A stretch of 64,000 nucleotides of DNA from Entonaema liquescens. Lineage: Eukaryota; Ascomycota; Sordariomycetes; Xylariales; Xylariaceae. A program made the position numbers and the translations under genes. The stretch spans positions 682,001 through 746,000 of the forward strand of contig CADCSX010000009.1 of assembly GCA_902805475.1 (NCBI GenBank). Direction: 5' to 3'. Under the pieces are notes generated by a model that searched no databases, was not told the origin of the DNA, and saw only the letters and a list, made by a program, of their open reading frames with translations. Shown here piece after piece: positions 12,365 through 23,224 of this stretch. Every line of letters starts with the position of its first letter. Within the stretch, counting starts at the first letter, position 1.

Positions 12365-13354
12365 TATGACGGTTTGTTTAGGTTTAGGTAGGTACTAATA
12401 TTAATGGTGATATATATGTACGAGGGAGAATGCTTAGGACCCAGCCAAGAATGAACGAATGAGATAAACGAATGAAGCAGGGCACCTTCACAGAAGGATG
12501 GATAGAATCGAAAAGTGATAGATGAGTAGAAGAGTGTCGATCATATTGAGACGGAGATCTTTCACGCTTTTTATCCATCAGCGTTACCAGCGTTACCCGT
12601 TGATCAACACGGGGATTATGCGGATTAAGCGGATTATGCGGAACCTCGAACCATCAGGCGAATACCAAGGCCGATTTAGCCGTCTTTCGTCTCATGTCCG
12701 ATATTTTTTGGTTACGTTGGTTTGAAAAGTTGGGGCGTCGATGTTGCGCGAAGAGTCAAAAAGATTTAAAAAGAGTCAAAGAGCCTCAACGGAGATCTCC
12801 TTATTCAGGGGATGTAGGTACATAGGAGTTTCACTAGGACCTTAAACCAATTAAAAGATGGGATGTAGTATCAGTTACCTCTATCCCCTGTCTTATCTTT
12901 TCTACCATAACCCCATAATCCCCACTATAATAACCCCTATATTACTCTTTTCGGGGGATTAACCTCACTTTGCGAGCTCCTTGTTGTAATTTACATCTTC
13001 AACCTTGCTAATACTAGCTTCAGGAGGCGCCGGACAATTGAAATTACATTCACGAAAATTACATTCGCGCGGATAATACTAACTAAGACGACGTTTTTTG
13101 ATTATTCATTGCTCATTGCTCATTTAGTTTAAGCTATTAGACTCGGTAGCTGTAAGACTAACCGAGGTACTCTTGTTTGTGCTAATTGCTTATTGAGAGA
13201 GAGAATGTAAGTACAACGAAAAAGGCCACAATCACCCAAGACGCCAAACATGTATATCGACGCCAGCGGCAGCAAATATTGCGAAACAGATGCTCCCCTT
13301 CTCTATGTCGGTTAACTGGATGTTTCTTCGCCGAAGGGTTACGTGTTAAGCCAT
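12365..13354. other. Intergenic region between two secreted-protein genes
   Basis: No supported gene. It holds a short tandem array at 12613-12642 (9-bp unit GGATTATGC, about three copies) and GTTACC-rich sequence beside it. Open frames at 12522-12725 and 13186-13395 lack motifs; the second overlaps the 3' end of the next gene antisense. Confidence 0.5.
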
Positions 13355-14032
13355 TTAGGGAAGGAGACCTAGAAGACCAAGACCAACAGCCTTAAGGAGG
13401 TCATCGACGATAAACTTGACTGCGATCAGTAGCCCATCGACTACCTTGTCGAGTGCCTTGACGAGCTTAACGAGAGCGAGAATGAGAGGAACAAGGTGGA
13501 TCAAGACGGGGCCTTGATATCATTCAGTGTTAGCTTCTAGCATGAAATCAAGCGCCAATGGGGGATTCCCTTACCGAGACCAAGCTTGATGAGGATGAAC
13601 TTCACAGTACCGAGAAGTTCAAAGAGAATGAGAGAAACGGTCTTGAAAATGTCCTCCTTGACGAATCGGGCCTCAACAATGGCACGCTTAGCAATGGTAG
13701 CAGACTTATCAAGAAGATCCGCGATGACCTCAAGTTGAGGAGCGATGGACTCAGCGGCAGCCGTGGCATCAGCCTCGGGGGCGCCATCGGCAATAGGGGT
13801 CAGGGTCGTGTCTAGCCCCTTGTTAGATCACTATAGTCGGGGGCTTTTCTCAGGATTACTTACTGATTTTGGCGGTTTGCTCCTGGATTTGGGTGTAGAG
13901 AGTTTCTAAACTCGTCTCAATAGCGTCAATGTCCTGGCGCTTCTCGACGCTGGTTTCGACATTGATGGGGTTAGCAATGCTGGTGGCAATGAAGCCGCCA
14001 ACAGCGAAGAGGGTGAGAAACGAGGCCTTCAT
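13355..14032 (-). CDS. Small secreted cysteine-free amphipathic protein, 187 aa
   Basis: Assembled from three short exons that no single long frame shows: 14032-13864, 13811-13575 and 13512-13355. Introns are 13863-13812 (GTAAGT..TAG) and 13574-13513 (GTAAGG..AAG); all phases agree. The protein starts MKASFLTLFAVGGFIATSIA, a signal peptide, followed by a Lys-Arg site (about residues 30-31) that could be a Kex2 cleavage point. The mature part has no cysteine. Its C-terminal 70 residues are strongly hydrophobic and Leu/Val/Ile-rich (KFILIKLGLG, LIHLVPLILALVKLVKAL, FIVDDLLKAVGLGLLGLLP), suggesting stacked amphipathic helices or membrane association. Family unknown. An effector, a membrane-active peptide or a surface-active protein are all open. 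Confidence 0.8.
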
Positions 14033-17000
14033 ATTGAAGATGGGTTGGAATTAAAGTGCTAAGACTGGGAAGAGTGCCGAGAGAGAACTGGTTATGTCGA
14101 ATGTTGTGTTACTGCCGCTGATGAAGATCAGAAAAAGAGCATCTTCCATGGGATCAACATCCTCTATTTATACTTTTCTCAGGATCCCATTTCCCACTTT
14201 CGAGCTGGCCGTTGATCGAAATTGCGTGCTTCGTCGAAATTACAACTGCCATACGCCTTCGCATCCTCATTCTCCTCAAGTTAGTCGTCAAGTTTCTTGT
14301 CCTACCATAGGAAGCCTTCCAGCCCTGCGAGATGACGTCGATCTGCCCGAACAAACCGGTTCATCCATCATGAGTTGCCAGATTGTTTAATGAAGTAGCT
14401 CAATATAGATCAATGAGTTCAAACTACCGGGATACAACCTTTCGTAGGCAACATATGGCTGGGCTTTCTCATTGGATTAGTAAGTGAGCTCTGCTTCTCA
14501 TTGACGGATATTGTGTCCGGAAACCGAACGATATTCCCATAGTATCGGAATAGGCTCCACGACACATAGGGGGATAATATCTTAGACGACCGTTTTGTGC
14601 TTGTCATGGTAAAGGAGGTGTGACTTGCGTTCTTATTGGCTCTCGTCTACCTACCCCTGACTTTGCGTGCTGCTACGCAATTTGGACGATCTCTTTGTCG
14701 GGAATCGATTTTACTAGAAGCTAACTTCGAAAGGAGCCCGTTTTGGCAACACTGGCAAGTCTACGTGGCATCTAATACATTTATTAAATGCTCTATGATG
14801 TCAAGATTCGTTTTGGGACTTGGGAGATTGTTTTCACCTTCTCACTCAGTTCAGCTCGACACAACGAAATTGGGACCTGACGATCATAGCTGTCAATTTT
14901 TAAGCTTCTTTTAGTCCCCACGGGCGATCTCATCACTTGCCGGCCGATCAATTCGCTTATTGATCTATAATCTATGTGGATTAGAGGTGGCATATTTCAG
15001 CAAAAAACCCGCCATAGCGATAGCTTAGAACGTCCTCTATTTACCTCGATGTCCTCAGAGGTGAATGAGATTCCCTAAACCCCCGATACTACCACGGTAG
15101 AAGCCCAATTGCTTAATATCGCCACTTATAGCGGCCATCTCCGGGCCGTCAATAACGAACTTGAAATGCTGAAATGCAGCCAACCTTTTCGCCCCTTTTT
15201 TAATAAATTAACGGCACGAATCATCATATACACGCGCACATAGCTGCCGCGTCGTATAAATGTACGAAAACAAATCTAGTACGTAATAAAATAAGATACA
15301 TATACGACGCCCGGGAGCCGCATATTGGATGTCTGCACGTTATTTAATTTATCCAGCCCTTCAGAGGTAGAACTCATGCGGGGTGCGTCACACCTGAAGG
15401 TAAAAGCAACGTCGAAACCAGTTACATGAACATTCTCTGTACTATGTAGACCGGGTTGAGCAGATTCTTTGCCGTACCAGATCTGGTTGAGTGCTGGTTC
15501 TAAGCACGCCTTGCTTCTACGGCATTACATCAATTCGACTACAGCCTCTCATACGAAACACGTCAGCTAGAGAAGAACGTCACAACGGGCATTGTGCGGT
15601 TGTGATCATTGAACCAAACCAAGCATCTCATAAGATTACCAGGTAATTAATTTTCCGAATATTCTTCCAATCCAATTCCTTAAATATCTATACCTCAAAC
15701 CATTCCTACAAATATCTTCAGCAAGGTTTCGCAGCATAGAATATTATGTATAACAGCAGGAGTCAGACTACGGCTAATATCCAGCGGAGCAGCCAGCAGG
15801 CCCACCTGGAGGGGATATTAATCGATCGACAAGATTTAAATCGATATTCATATTATCATTGCTACGATGTGTACAAGGATAGTTCGTGCGGGCCCCTATA
15901 CCTTGCAGGACAGTGGATAAGTTACTATTTCCGGCTTTATGAATTCACCCAAGGAGCGCTGCTAAGTTATACCAGGTAAAGAGTTTATGCAATTGTTATG
16001 CATGATAAAGCGGCATCCCATAATCTATTAGGAGTCGAGAGCTAATGCCCGTTGTCTATTTTGGCTCACCTTAAAGAGGTTTGCATTAGTTGGGAATGGA
16101 GACAAAAACAGGATTTCTACACCTGTTCGACGTCCGGATAAAATGAAAACAACGACCAAGTCTTGCCACTACAAGATCACATGGGGTGTTTAGACCTGGT
16201 AAAATATTATATCGGACGATCATCCATGAGAAAATAGAAAGCATGAGCATCATATCCTTGTTACTTTACATCCACGATTTCTCTATAAACACATAGTTCA
16301 ATACCCACTAGGGTTAACCTTTAGGTACACGTTATCTATACACAAATCCTATTTGAAGTGCCTATTTATATACCTAGTCTATTCTCTCCTAACTCCCATC
16401 ACAACCCAATTTACGAAAGCCATTACTTAGTTTTCAGCCCAGCCTTTATTGGAGATACAACTAAGCCCCAGCTTAGCATGGTTTAAACAAAACTTCAAGC
16501 CGGAACATCCCCAGAGATATCCCCTGCTTCTTCGATATCATAGACCCTACGAGTGTTCTCTTTGCTTAATCTTCATGTATAATAACAATGAGGAAAGTAC
16601 TAGTCCAGAGTTAAGACTCTGCCGGTTAATCTACTACTTCAAGCGTCCGACATACAAGGGCTCTAAGCCATCACGGAAGACATTTGCCAAATATGTTAGC
16701 ATTAGGATTGCTCAAAGGGACTGGCAGTACGTATGGATCACTCTCTATAAGTGTTAGGATATAGAGGTAGGCATAATATCAATTAGTTTAACCAGCTTCT
16801 ATCACACCTGAGAGGGTCATTGTCGTAGAAGTACCACCAGAGCTAAACTATGCTAATTTCACTCTCATTACCATTCTATCGACTGAACGTTAGAGACGTA
16901 ATGCCCTGAATCCTAAGAGAAATAATGACTGTCACGAGGCAAACCAAAAGGTGAGGACACAACTTCGTTGTTCCGCAAGGAACTCTAACTAAGGAAGCTC

Positions 17001-17817
17001 TGAAGTCAGAGCTATACATACAAAACAGCTTCTTTGTTCTAAGGGGGTCTCAAGTGAGACCCCTGACAGCTATGAGCATTAATGGTTGCGTCCCTTTTCC
17101 TGTAAAGCTCGGCATGTTTCCAGGGCACACTGCTCTGTAGTATGTTAGTGATGCGGTCAGATAATGCAACTTATCTCCTAACCTTGCGAAATATGAATCA
17201 TAACGGAATGTCAATTAAAGATGGCTGCTGGCCCTGTCACAAGTTGTAAACGCTTTAATGACTTTGAAGATTTGAGTCGACCTGAACATTAGGCTTGTTA
17301 CATTTGATGAAGTCTCCAAAGACTTTTAGATGGCTGTCAACCTCTTTCATAATAAGGGGAAGGGATATGGAATAGAGGGTGCGATCACCGAGGCAAATTT
17401 GGGGAACTACTATGTACATTGCATATGGATGTTGGTAGATACAGGTGTTGGTAGGACAAAGACACGACTACGCCTGCAAAGGGAGTTGGAAAAGTTTGCT
17501 CAGATGGATTACTCCTAAACTAGGTATTTCTGAACGTTTAAAACGGTACCATTAAACCAATCATGAAATGCCTCTTTCTGTACATTATAGGTACCTGCGT
17601 TAGGCACCTAGTTGGTTTTTCCTTTATCACTATGCCTACTTATTAGGTAGGTACCTAGGGATTATATAAGCGGATTCCCTCTTTATAGATTTAGTCCTAG
17701 GATCCAGGGTTTAGGTCTTAGACACTCTTCTTCTCATCCTTTCTCAAGATAAACTCCTAACACTTGTTACTACTCCTAGCTACCAGCTTTCTGTCTTTTA
17801 AAATTCCCTTCATTATA
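14033..17817. other. Gene-poor region, 3.8 kb
   Basis: No gene supported. Open frames at 14094-14390, 15746-15979 and 16449-16757 lack recognisable motifs, splice partners or homology that I can name, and may be decayed sequence. It contains one copy of the three-hairpin repeat (16930-17066). The last 250 bp upstream of the GMC gene hold TAGGTAGGTACCTAGG-type palindromic sequence and a TTATATAA-like box. Confidence 0.5.
16930..17066. repeat. Three-hairpin dispersed repeat, copy 1
   Basis: Shares with 49245-49368 a left edge TGTCACGAG and three consecutive inverted repeats: GTTCC-GCAA-GGAAC, AGCTCTGA-AG-TCAGAGCT and GGGGTCTC-AAGT-GAGACCCC. Linkers GGAACTCTAA and TGTTCTAAGGGGGTCTCAAG are also shared. 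Sequence around the element is unrelated between copies. Its class is unknown (MITE-like, SINE-like or structured RNA). Confidence 0.75.
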
Positions 17818-19732
17818 ATGGCTTCCTCCTATTCTCCCGACTATATAATCGTCGGTGGTGGAACATCAGGCCTTGTTGTTGCCAACAGGTTGTCCGAGAA
17901 CCCTGATGTTCAGGTTTTGGTACTTGAAGCGGGGAAAGACCTCATTGCTGATCCTAGAGTTAACGTCCCTGCTTTCTGGACTTCTCTCATGGGCTCAGAG
18001 GCCGACTGGCAATACAAATCCGTGCCTCAACCCAGACTAGGAGACCGATGCGTTCGAATTCCTCAGGGCAAGGCCCTCGGTGGCTCTTCAGCCATCAACG
18101 GTCAGGCCTTCATTGCCCCATCCCAGGCTGAGATCAATGGTTGGGCGAAGCTGGGTAACCTTGGATGGGACTACAATCGCCTGGTGCCCTCATACAAGAA
18201 GGCGTACACACTTATACCACCACCGGATCAAGCTACGCTTGAACACCTCGGTATCGACTGGATCAATGACAACTACCGTGGTACCTCAGGGCCTATTAAG
18301 GTATCTTTCCCAGGGATCATTCAGAACCCTCTATGCAAGGCATGGATTGATGCCTTCCGTGGCTTGAATAAAGCCACAGACGCCGGTAAGTTTACCCAAT
18401 AATGAATATATCTGTAGTAATTGAGACGGGGAAGTATATGCACGTGTGAGCAATGAATAACCTCTTCGTCTTCTCTACGCATCAGATCCTTTTTCCGGCA
18501 TTTCTATCGGAGGTTACAGTAATGCGGCTACCGTTGATCCAGAAACCAAGACTCGCAGCTACGCAAATTCGGCATATGGCGCACCTATTCTCCAGAGACC
18601 CAACGTCAAGATTCTCACAAACACCAAGGTTCAAAAGATTGTATTAACTAAGACACCTGGTGGTAATTTCAGAGCCGTGGGCGTACATGCCTTGGTCGAA
18701 GGTAAGACAGAAACGTTTACCTCCACTAGAGATGTTATACTTGCAAGCGGTGTATTCAATACACCTAAGCTTCTAGAGCTCTCGGGCATAGGTAACAAAG
18801 ACTTGCTGGAACAGCACGGAATCCAGGTTTATGTGAACCTTCCTGGCGTGGGCGAGAACCTTCAAGATCATCTCATGACAGGATTGAGTTACGAAGTAGT
18901 CGACGGCGTCATAACGGGTGATCCACTTATGCGACAGGAACCCGAGGCGATTGCTCAGGCCCAAAAGCTCTACGTCGAGCATAAAGCCGGTCCCTTTACT
19001 ATCGGTGGCATGCAGTCCCATGCCTTCATGCCCACCCCGAATATTACAGAGCTACTTGATAGTTTACCTCATGCTCAAGATGCCAACGCCACTGAACACG
19101 ACATTGAATATTACAATATAGTCCGCTCCATTCTTGAGCGTCCGGATAGCAGCTCCATGGCGTGGCTCATGTTCTTAGCCCAGACAAATCTACACGAGGG
19201 CGGAAAAAGCTTTGTGGGCTCACAATTCCTCCCCGAGAACTTTGCTAGTTTAGGATGCGCCCAGTCACACCCCTTTTCCCGGGGTGCGACTCATATATCT
19301 TCGGCCGACATCGACGCGGAACCTAACATCGACCCAAGATACTTCTCCCACCCTGCTGATCTAGAAATCATGGCGCGTGCCCTCCAGGCACTAGATACGC
19401 AACTACGCCCGTCGGCACAGCTTGCACCCTTTTTCAAGCCTAACGGGAAGCGCAATCATCCAGACGCGTTCAATGTCGGAGATTTGGAGGGAGCGAAGAA
19501 GTATGTCCTCGATACGGCCACCACTGCATACCATAGTTGCGGCTCAGCAGCCATGTTACCTAGCGAAAAGGGAGGTGTCGTGGATACGAAATTAATCGTG
19601 TACGGGACGGAGAATATTCGTATTGTTGATGCCAGTATCTTTCCATTAATTCCACGCGGCAACATCTTGTCTTCTGTCTATGCTGTAGCCGAGAAGGCTG
19701 TCAGGGGTCTAAGGATAGCTAGTCAGAATTAG
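17818..19732 (+). CDS. GMC-family FAD oxidoreductase (aryl-alcohol oxidase/choline dehydrogenase-like)
   Basis: FAD enzyme that oxidises an alcohol; the substrate is not readable. Two exons, 17818-18385 and 18486-19732 (604 aa), with intron 18386-18485 (GTAAGT..CAG). ATG 17818 is chosen because no ATG precedes it in frame. There is no signal peptide, so it is probably intracellular. The FAD dinucleotide-binding motif GGGTSG lies at residues 13-18, GMC signature 1 (GKALGGSSAINGQAF) at about 83-97 and signature 2 (GVFNTPKLLELSGIG) at about 270-284. The C-terminal domain carries the catalytic His in AYHSCGSAAM (about 537). The second active-site position appears to be Asn in RGNILSSVYAVAEKA (about 580), giving a His/Asn pair like that in some GMC enzymes rather than His/His. 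No other secondary-metabolism gene lies alongside it. Confidence 0.92.
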
Positions 19733-20271
19733 GGATAGATCTACAGTACATATCATATATAAGGGGCGCTCCGCGCCCTCGCTACTAGTTAGGAGGTTAA
19801 GCGTTAATAGATCACCATTACTATCTGCTACCACACAGCAGCCACGCTGCTGCTTCCTGTATTCACTCTACGTATGACCTCACTCACGGGCTCATCTCTG
19901 ACAAAGGCAGCGGATATAATCAAGGGTAACTGATGGGTACACGGCGTTGAGTATAAAAGCACTTGGAAATCTAGTTGCATTTATTCTTCTTACCCCATTC
20001 CTGCAATGTCCCAGAAAATAGGGTAGTATGAGAACTACTAAGATGATCGCGCAGAAGGCATATATATGCTCGTCACACATTTAACTCTTATTATAATATT
20101 ATTTTCTACCAGAAGGTTCACATCTTTCAATAACTACCTACTTGCCTAACCTAAAGTACCTACCTGAGATATGCAAGTTCAGCTGGCCGAGATAATTTAT
20201 ACTTATATGAGTTCCCTATCCAAATATAGTCACAACACAACCCTGCTTTCAAATACCTAAGTCCTAGTATC
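19733..20271. other. Intergenic region (convergent 3' ends)
   Basis: Lies between the ends of the GMC gene (+) and the unknown gene (-). Nothing else recognised; one short open frame at 19892-20080 has no support. Confidence 0.5.
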
Positions 20272-21057
20272 TCAAGAGGTACTATAACCACTCTCAGAGT
20301 CGTAACTTTGTTCTTCCTCTTTCATGCCCTGCTGTAAAGTCCACATCCTTAGCCACCATATGGGTATAAAACTACGCCAATATTTCTTGATGTCCAGACC
20401 CTTTGCCCAGATCACAGCAGAAAATAGGTGATGCTTCTTATTGGTGAGATTAGTCTGGATCCGCAGTACATTCGCTTCTGCGATAGTTACCCGGGGATCA
20501 CCTCGCGGCATCTTCCTAACGATGTCCGAGTAGACCAGGAATTGTGTTTTGGCATCCTGCTCCAGTTGGTAATATTGCTCACACAAAAGAAACAGTTTAG
20601 TCGCATATCCAAATATTCGCTCCTCATCTTGCTGGAAGTAGGGAAACGAGATCTCCCCAATTTCCTTTACGCCCTCGTGCCAAGTAGTTGGATAGTCCAT
20701 GGAGTAAGACTCCGGGTGGCCGAAATATTCTAGACGTTTGTGCCGGTGCTCTTGTATAAAATATGGACAACATTCTGGCTTGAGGTCGCCATCGGAGAAA
20801 TCAGTTTCGATTAAATCTTGAATGAATTCGGCACAGTACTCGGTCTCGCTTCTAGGGAGGCAGCAGCTATGGTATTTGCATATTGGATAAGGGTTGTTGA
20901 GGAGCCAATGTCTTGGGATAGGGACACCTATCTCACATTTATGGTAGACTGTACGTAGAGGGTTGGCGTAAACAGTGTGATTCTCATGGTGGAGATTAGT
21001 TATCATGAGTTGTCGCACATCATGGTGCATATGATGGGTGAAGATCTTCCGGCACAT
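20272..21057 (-). CDS. Hypothetical protein, 261 aa
   Basis: Single uninterrupted frame from ATG 21057. I do not recognise the family. The N-terminal third is rich in His and Cys (HKCEIGVPIPRH, CKYHSCC, CCPYFIQEHRHKR), spaced in a way that could bind metal. The middle is acidic/aromatic, and a late segment (about residues 218-245, WAKGLDIKKYWRSFIPIWWL) is hydrophobic. The C-terminus is acidic and Ser-rich. No signal peptide. The length and clean frame argue for a real gene, but without homology or splice evidence it remains provisional. Confidence 0.6.
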   Translation of the reverse strand: MCRKIFTHHMHHDVRQLMITNLHHENHTVYANPLRTVYHKCEIGVPIPRHWLLNNPYPICKYHSCCLPRSETEYCAEFIQDLIETDFSDGDLKPECCPYFIQEHRHKRLEYFGHPESYSMDYPTTWHEGVKEIGEISFPYFQQDEERIFGYATKLFLLCEQYYQLEQDAKTQFLVYSDIVRKMPRGDPRVTIAEANVLRIQTNLTNKKHHLFSAVIWAKGLDIKKYWRSFIPIWWLRMWTLQQGMKEEEQSYDSESGYSTS

Positions 21058-21780
21058 CTTATTTCGCCTTACCTATCTTAAACAAATAGCCAAATAAGAC
21101 AGGAGATTAGCCTCGAAATATATCCACTGCTCTGTGAATAATCATGCCAAGACCAGCCTGATACTAATGTTACCTAGATAGTATACGGCACATATACTCA
21201 TCAGCAGATATCCAGCTTTAATCCCCCCCTTAAGGTATACGAATATTCGAGTATTTCTGTAGGTAGGGCGAGAAGTTTGCAAGGGACTGGTCCTAGGTGT
21301 TCGCAGAATGAAGATTGGGAAAGTCGGGACAACCCTCACTCCCACCGCGAACCCATCCAACTTTAACCCAAGATGACGTATAATGGAGTTTGGAGACATA
21401 GGTTCTATAACAATAGCTTTCTTTTAGCATTGTACTCCTATTTCTATGCTATAATGAATGCTTTATTGTTTGACTAGGCCCTTTGATAATTTGGCGATGA
21501 GGTTCTGAAAGACAATATGAAACACTTCTCTTAGAGACACGATGGGAAGTACAACTACCCTATGATAGATTAGGTTAGTGCCTAGGCAGTTATGTAGAGC
21601 TTTGAAGTCAAATAACATTCAATCTATATACTCGGCAAGATACAATTATAATATAAAAAAACCGACTATGAAGGTGCAGCCGGCAAAGCTTTCATTAATA
21701 CAGGTGTTCGCCGAAGAGAAAGAAATAAACACAAGAATCCTAAGTTAGTGCAACATAATCGCTGCTGAGCTTAGGTCAAA
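21058..21780. other. Intergenic region between the unknown gene and GH5
   Basis: No gene supported. It includes the promoter side of the unknown gene and the 3' flank of the glucanase. The open frame at 21142-21399 has no motif. Confidence 0.5.
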
Positions 21781-23224
21781 TCAACAAGGGCTAATGCTAG
21801 CAGCGCTGGCGGCGTCCTTCGGGATAGCACCAGCGGCAACGGCAGACTTATAGCACCACCGCCACTCGTCCATGCCACCGATCCAGTTGCACTTCCATGT
21901 CCAGAACACCCAGCCGCCGGACTTCTCAAACGTATGTGCTTGCGCGGCCCAGAACTGCTTGTACCATTCCGCTTGATCAGGCCTGTTGGCGATCTGGAAC
22001 TCGTCGTTGGACTGCACCGAGTCGGCGACGGAGAGAGACCACTCGCCTACGATGACATCGCTTCCGCCCCGGTTGTCGTTGCATGCGGCAGAGATGTAAC
22101 CGTCTTTCGTTGTCTCTACTGAGCCGTCCCACTTGTAGTACTTGTGATCGTCGAAGAGCGCAAAGGTGGCGTCGGGGATGTTGCTGGTAGGATCACCTGC
22201 ACCCCATGATTTGTCCTATGATCAATATTAGCATTCACGATCTATACCGAGCGTCCGTTGAACTATACCATCATCTGAATATGTAAACGGTCGTTTGCCC
22301 CTATTCCTAACTGGTCTTCGCGGCTGCGAATGCGATCCCATGCTTTGGGATAGAAGTTCGCAATCATGTCTGCGGCCTCGGAACCGTAGTCCCCAGCATG
22401 GACCGGTTCGTTCATGACCTCCAAGGTGCCGACGGTGCGGTAACTATTATTCGAATGAATCTTTTCGGTCATCCATTCGAGGAACTTGATCGCGCGCTCG
22501 TAATTGTCCTGGTTATAAAATCCGGGGTAGCCTACACCATGACCTGTGTATTGTTGGTTAGGGAACTGAGCCCCGGGTCCTCCGTGTAGATCCATGATCA
22601 CGTAGATCCCAGCGTCGGCGCACCAACCAACCAGCCGATCAAGATATTCGAGACCACCACGTGGGTAATGTTCTCCTTCGTTAACAAGATCTTCACGGAG
22701 CCAGAAACCCACAGGAATGCGCACGGTGTTGAGGCCCAGGCTCTTAATTTGCGTGATATCGTCTTGGGTAGTCCATGTATCCCAGTGCTTCTTGAAAGCC
22801 GCATCAGCAGCATCTTGCCCTAAGGCTTCCACGCATTGCCATTCATCGTTGGCATTTCCACATCCCACTAAAGTATTTCGTATCAGTTATGAGCGTCTGG
22901 GTATATAAGACAGGAGACATTCGAATGTACTAGCACGAATGATGTAGCTAATACCAATCGGAGTTACTTACTGCTAGACCACGCGTCATGGGCCATCCAG
23001 GGCTCGATAATGAACTGCGATCCGAGGTTAACGCCGCGGACCTTATCACCACCCGAAATCCATCGCTTGCTAGGTTGCGTGGACTCTCTAGAGGACTCAA
23101 GTGCTATTTGCTAGATTAGTAGGGTTACCCATAAATTGACGACACATTCCCACGTACGTATAGCGTTAACAATGCCTGCACCAGCTAAAGCCAGGATAGC
23201 CGATGGGACTGATTTAAAAAGCAT
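21781..23224 (-). CDS. Secreted GH5-family glucanase (beta-1,6/beta-1,3-glucanase type)
   Basis: Extracellular retaining glycoside hydrolase acting on beta-glucan of fungal or plant walls. Four exons: 23224-23158, 23103-22972, 22867-22269 and 22215-21781 (410 aa); every intron is GT..AG with matching phase. Signal peptide [21 protein letters not shown]. The GH5 core runs from [16 protein letters not shown] through [13 protein letters not shown] and [10 protein letters not shown]. The acid/base Glu is in LEVMNEP (about residue 220) and the nucleophile Glu in VIVGEWSL (about 320). The C-terminal [10 protein letters not shown] is also typical. The layout resembles fungal endo-beta-1,6-glucanase/exo-beta-1,3-glucanase members of GH5; linkage specificity is inference. 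It lies 1.25 kb from the AA9 gene on the same strand, so the two could be co-expressed during wall degradation. Confidence 0.93.

Noticed and set aside
16449..16757. 102-codon frame in the gene-poor region
   Set aside because: Composition and surroundings do not differ from random frames; no domain or signal peptide.
16930..17066. Three-hairpin repeat considered as a hammerhead ribozyme
   Set aside because: No CUGANGA...GAAA core arrangement around the stems in either copy.
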